Shown one piece after another: positions 61,501-64,000 of a stretch of 64,000 nucleotides of DNA (the first letter of the stretch is position 1; each line of letters starts with the position of its first letter). Made by a program: the position numbers and the translations under genes. The stretch comes from Taeniopygia guttata (Eukaryota; Chordata; Aves; Passeriformes; Estrildidae). The notes under the pieces are model-generated. The model worked only from the letters and a program-made list of their open reading frames with translations, was not told the origin of the DNA and searched no databases. Location: the NCBI RefSeq assembly GCF_048771995.1, contig NC_133063.1, forward strand, positions 74,270,514-74,334,513. Reading direction: 5' to 3'.

Positions 61501-64000
61501 GACTTGTGGCTTTAGGGATAAAAGTCTAAATCATAATTTTTCAAAGCTTCTATTGTCCAGTATCTTTGGACTAGAGTGTATATGCATTGAACTTCTGTTT
61601 ACTTAGAACAACTTCAGTTTTTCACCACTCCTAAATGACAATGTTGTAATCTTCAGTTTTCTGTATAAACTCTTTTTATGAGTTTATTCCGTAACTTCAT
61701 ATTGTGTTAAACATTTAAAATATGAAGTAGTGTGGAACATTTAAAGATGTACCATTTAAGATTAAATGAATTTGTTAAAGCACTTAAGATTATTATTGTC
61801 TATTATTGCACATAAATTCAACACAGAATATATTGTATTTGAGTTTTCCATTGTACTTTTACCTTCTTGATTTTTTTAAATTGGTGTATTGGTAGCTTTT
61901 TGTCCTGATAGTCACAACTGGGCCTCATCTGGCATGTAGATGTATTAATTTTAAATGCTGTGTGGTAAAAATGTTATTCCTTTGAGATTAGTGTGTTGAT
62001 TGCTATACTGATTTTTTACTGTTATTTTTGTTTTATGCAGTGTCTCAAAACTGTTCTTAGCAGTTATATATCCCTGACATATATGCATCACTTCTCTGTT
62101 TCAATGAAAATAATTTCTAATTGCTATGTTTAAGTGGCTAGGATGCTCTCTTAGAATTTTACTTCTTCTGAAGACTGATAGATACTTTGCTGCAGTAGTA
62201 TTATCATTTTCTTTTTTATTTTGAGACATTTTTAACATTTTGTATTTAATTTATAATAATTGTATGTATCTTAAGTAGATCACTGATGCTGTTTTTTCCT
62301 TAAAAAGTAAGATAAGGTTTCTGGGGGAATGTGAAATTTTTAAATTCAAGCAATTAGTTTAGCAAATAGTGTTGGAACAGGGAACAGTCTTCTGCCATTC
62401 ACACAATAGATAAATTAAGGTATCTTAACCTGCTTTCTTTAGAAGATTACATTAAAGACATGTAAAAATGGCAGTAAACCTTTTCTTATAATATTGTTAA
62501 TTAATTATCTTTCAATTTTGATCTGGAGGAACTAAAGCTAATCTTTTTGTCCTAGACCTTGTAATGTTTCAAAACCTAATCAACTGATTATACTCTAGAG
62601 GGGTTAAAATAGTACTAGTTTGCCTCATTATCTGCTCTTGAAAATCTCCAGCTTGCTGTGCAAATCTATGTTAGAGCCCCTTTAATGGGTCCAATTGAAA
62701 GAAGCATAATTCTACCTTCAAGCATTAATTAATACTGATAAATTTTTCTTAACTTTTGTTATATTTTTCTTTGTAATAAAATACTTTTATTAAATTAGAA
62801 CAAGTGTATGCAGACATTATTACCATCTAAATACTTTATTTTCAGTAGCATGTAAGCTTGATTATTCTTGGGTAATGAGGGATATGAGGATAATTTTGGC
62901 AATAAGGAGATCAGATGACTCTGTCAGCAGTGTTGAGATTGTGTGAATTTTATAAACTCTTTACAAAAAAAGTTTGTCCAGTGAATAAGATTTATATGTA
63001 CTGCAGACAAAGCATGTTGAAGGGGACACTAACATGTTTCTTTTTTTTTTTTTAAATAAGTGTTTCGGGTTGTGCATTGGAAAAGGGATCAGCCTTAGTG
63101 ATGAAACCTATGTTTTATGTAGCACCTTTGAACTGCATCAGTGAATTATCATATGTTTTTTTTGCCTTTCTGTTTGACATTTTCCTGTTAGTTTTCTCAT
63201 AAAATTAAGGGAAAGAAACCTTGTTAAGGAGCTGATGTCGGGGAGAAACATTGGAAGAAAAATATACAAACAGTTGCAAACTGCTGATTTTGGTTTATTG
63301 ATAGATTGCTAGCTGAGGTAGGTAGTATGATGACTATGGCTGATACCTGCAGGCTCTTTTGACTGAAGAAATTAATAAGCTCTAAATTACAGTGTACCTT
63401 TACAGCTCATTAGTATTTTTGTATGAATTCCCAGTAGGAAGGCTTTTTCTACCAGTGGAAAATGTGTTTCTGTGAGATAGCTTGCTCCATTTTGAGGAAA
63501 TTGTTTTTAAACTTAACTTTTTCCTACTTAATTCTGCAGAAAAGAAGCTATTTTGGGTGTTTGTACTTGTGTGCTGTAAATCTATGCCTTACCTCTTCCA
63601 TAATTCATATGAGTAGCTATTCCTGAAGTTGGCTAAAGCTTCTGGGTCTTTATTACTCAACCTTCATATTTTTAGTGGTGTTTCTACAGAGATGGTACTA
63701 GACAGAAAAACAAAAAGTAACCAAAGTAATGTAATGTCTCTTGTCCCCTGCCCAGTATACTAATTTGAAATGTGTGCCTTCGTGAATAGTGAGCAGAGCT
63801 CAGTAGTCAAACCTGGAAAGAAGAGGGAGGTTACATTCATGAGCTCCTTCATCTTGTCTGCTAGTGTCTAGTTGGGAAATTTCTTTTTCAGGCCAGAATA
63901 GTTATCATGTAGCCAGTGAGAGTCAATGCAGAGTAGCCTTTATCTGAACATCTGAGCTAAAAATGGTTTCTATAGCCAATGGAATATGCTTTTACTGTAT
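58564..64000 (+). other. CNTLN: CNTLN intron 3 (start; continues past window)
   Basis: No exon matching the next part of centlein was seen. The interval contains a very AT-rich stretch (59040-59330), a 12-bp inverted repeat (59600-59649) and a plus-strand CR1 copy (59755-60446). It is otherwise unremarkable. Confidence 0.6.
59755..60446 (+). mobile_element. CR1 LINE 3' end (plus strand)
   Basis: Sense CR1 landmarks begin with GCTTGGGAATGAGAGGCTGG, which precedes a remnant of the C-terminal ORF2. They continue through GGCTTGTTCAGCCTGGTGAG (about 60078), GGTTGGATATTTAAG, GGGTGCTGGAATAGGCTCC and the terminal GGATTCGGTGATTCT. About 690 bp is preserved. Frames within it are broken. Confidence 0.9.

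Overview
This window looks like vertebrate nuclear DNA, most likely from a bird. It is AT-rich and gene-poor. At least nine fragments of CR1 non-LTR retrotransposon are recognisable, and several solo LTRs of avian endogenous-retrovirus type are present. No Alu- or B1-type SINEs were seen. The minus-strand LTR at 16939-17773 resembles a family common in songbirds, so a passerine is plausible but not proven.

Region by region: 1-28.4 kb has no recognisable gene. It holds a 1.6 kb CR1 copy (13527-15165, minus), a solo LTR with a CR1 piece inside it (16939-17773, minus), an unclassified element (23579-24277) and another LTR (about 27361-28119, plus). A plus-strand CR1 3' end (28440-28795) lies directly before a CpG island (28900-29490), which carries an NRF1 palindrome, a CRE and GC boxes. 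From the island to the end of the window, the plus strand carries the 5' part of one gene that I identify as CNTLN (centlein, a centrosomal coiled-coil protein). Exon 1 ends at 29349, exon 2 is 46627-46715 and exon 3 begins at 58473. The rest of the gene lies beyond 64 kb. Introns 1 and 2 carry several CR1 fragments, three sense-oriented solo LTRs, a 182-bp uninterrupted TTTTCC array, a 28-bp minisatellite and poly-T runs.

In mammals CNTLN lies between BNC2 and SH3GL2, and in chicken I believe it is Z-linked. By inference the first 28 kb is the BNC2-CNTLN intergenic region, possibly on the Z chromosome.

The most notable observation is in exon 1. The only ATG-led frame encodes a centlein-like coiled-coil start but is one base out of register with exon 2, so there is either a real one-base deletion, a sequence error or an unannotated start. 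I found no new multi-gene system. The other points of interest are splice-site oddities, a mosaic LTR, perfect hairpins that look like template-switch products, and sense-oriented intronic LTRs with poly(A) signals.
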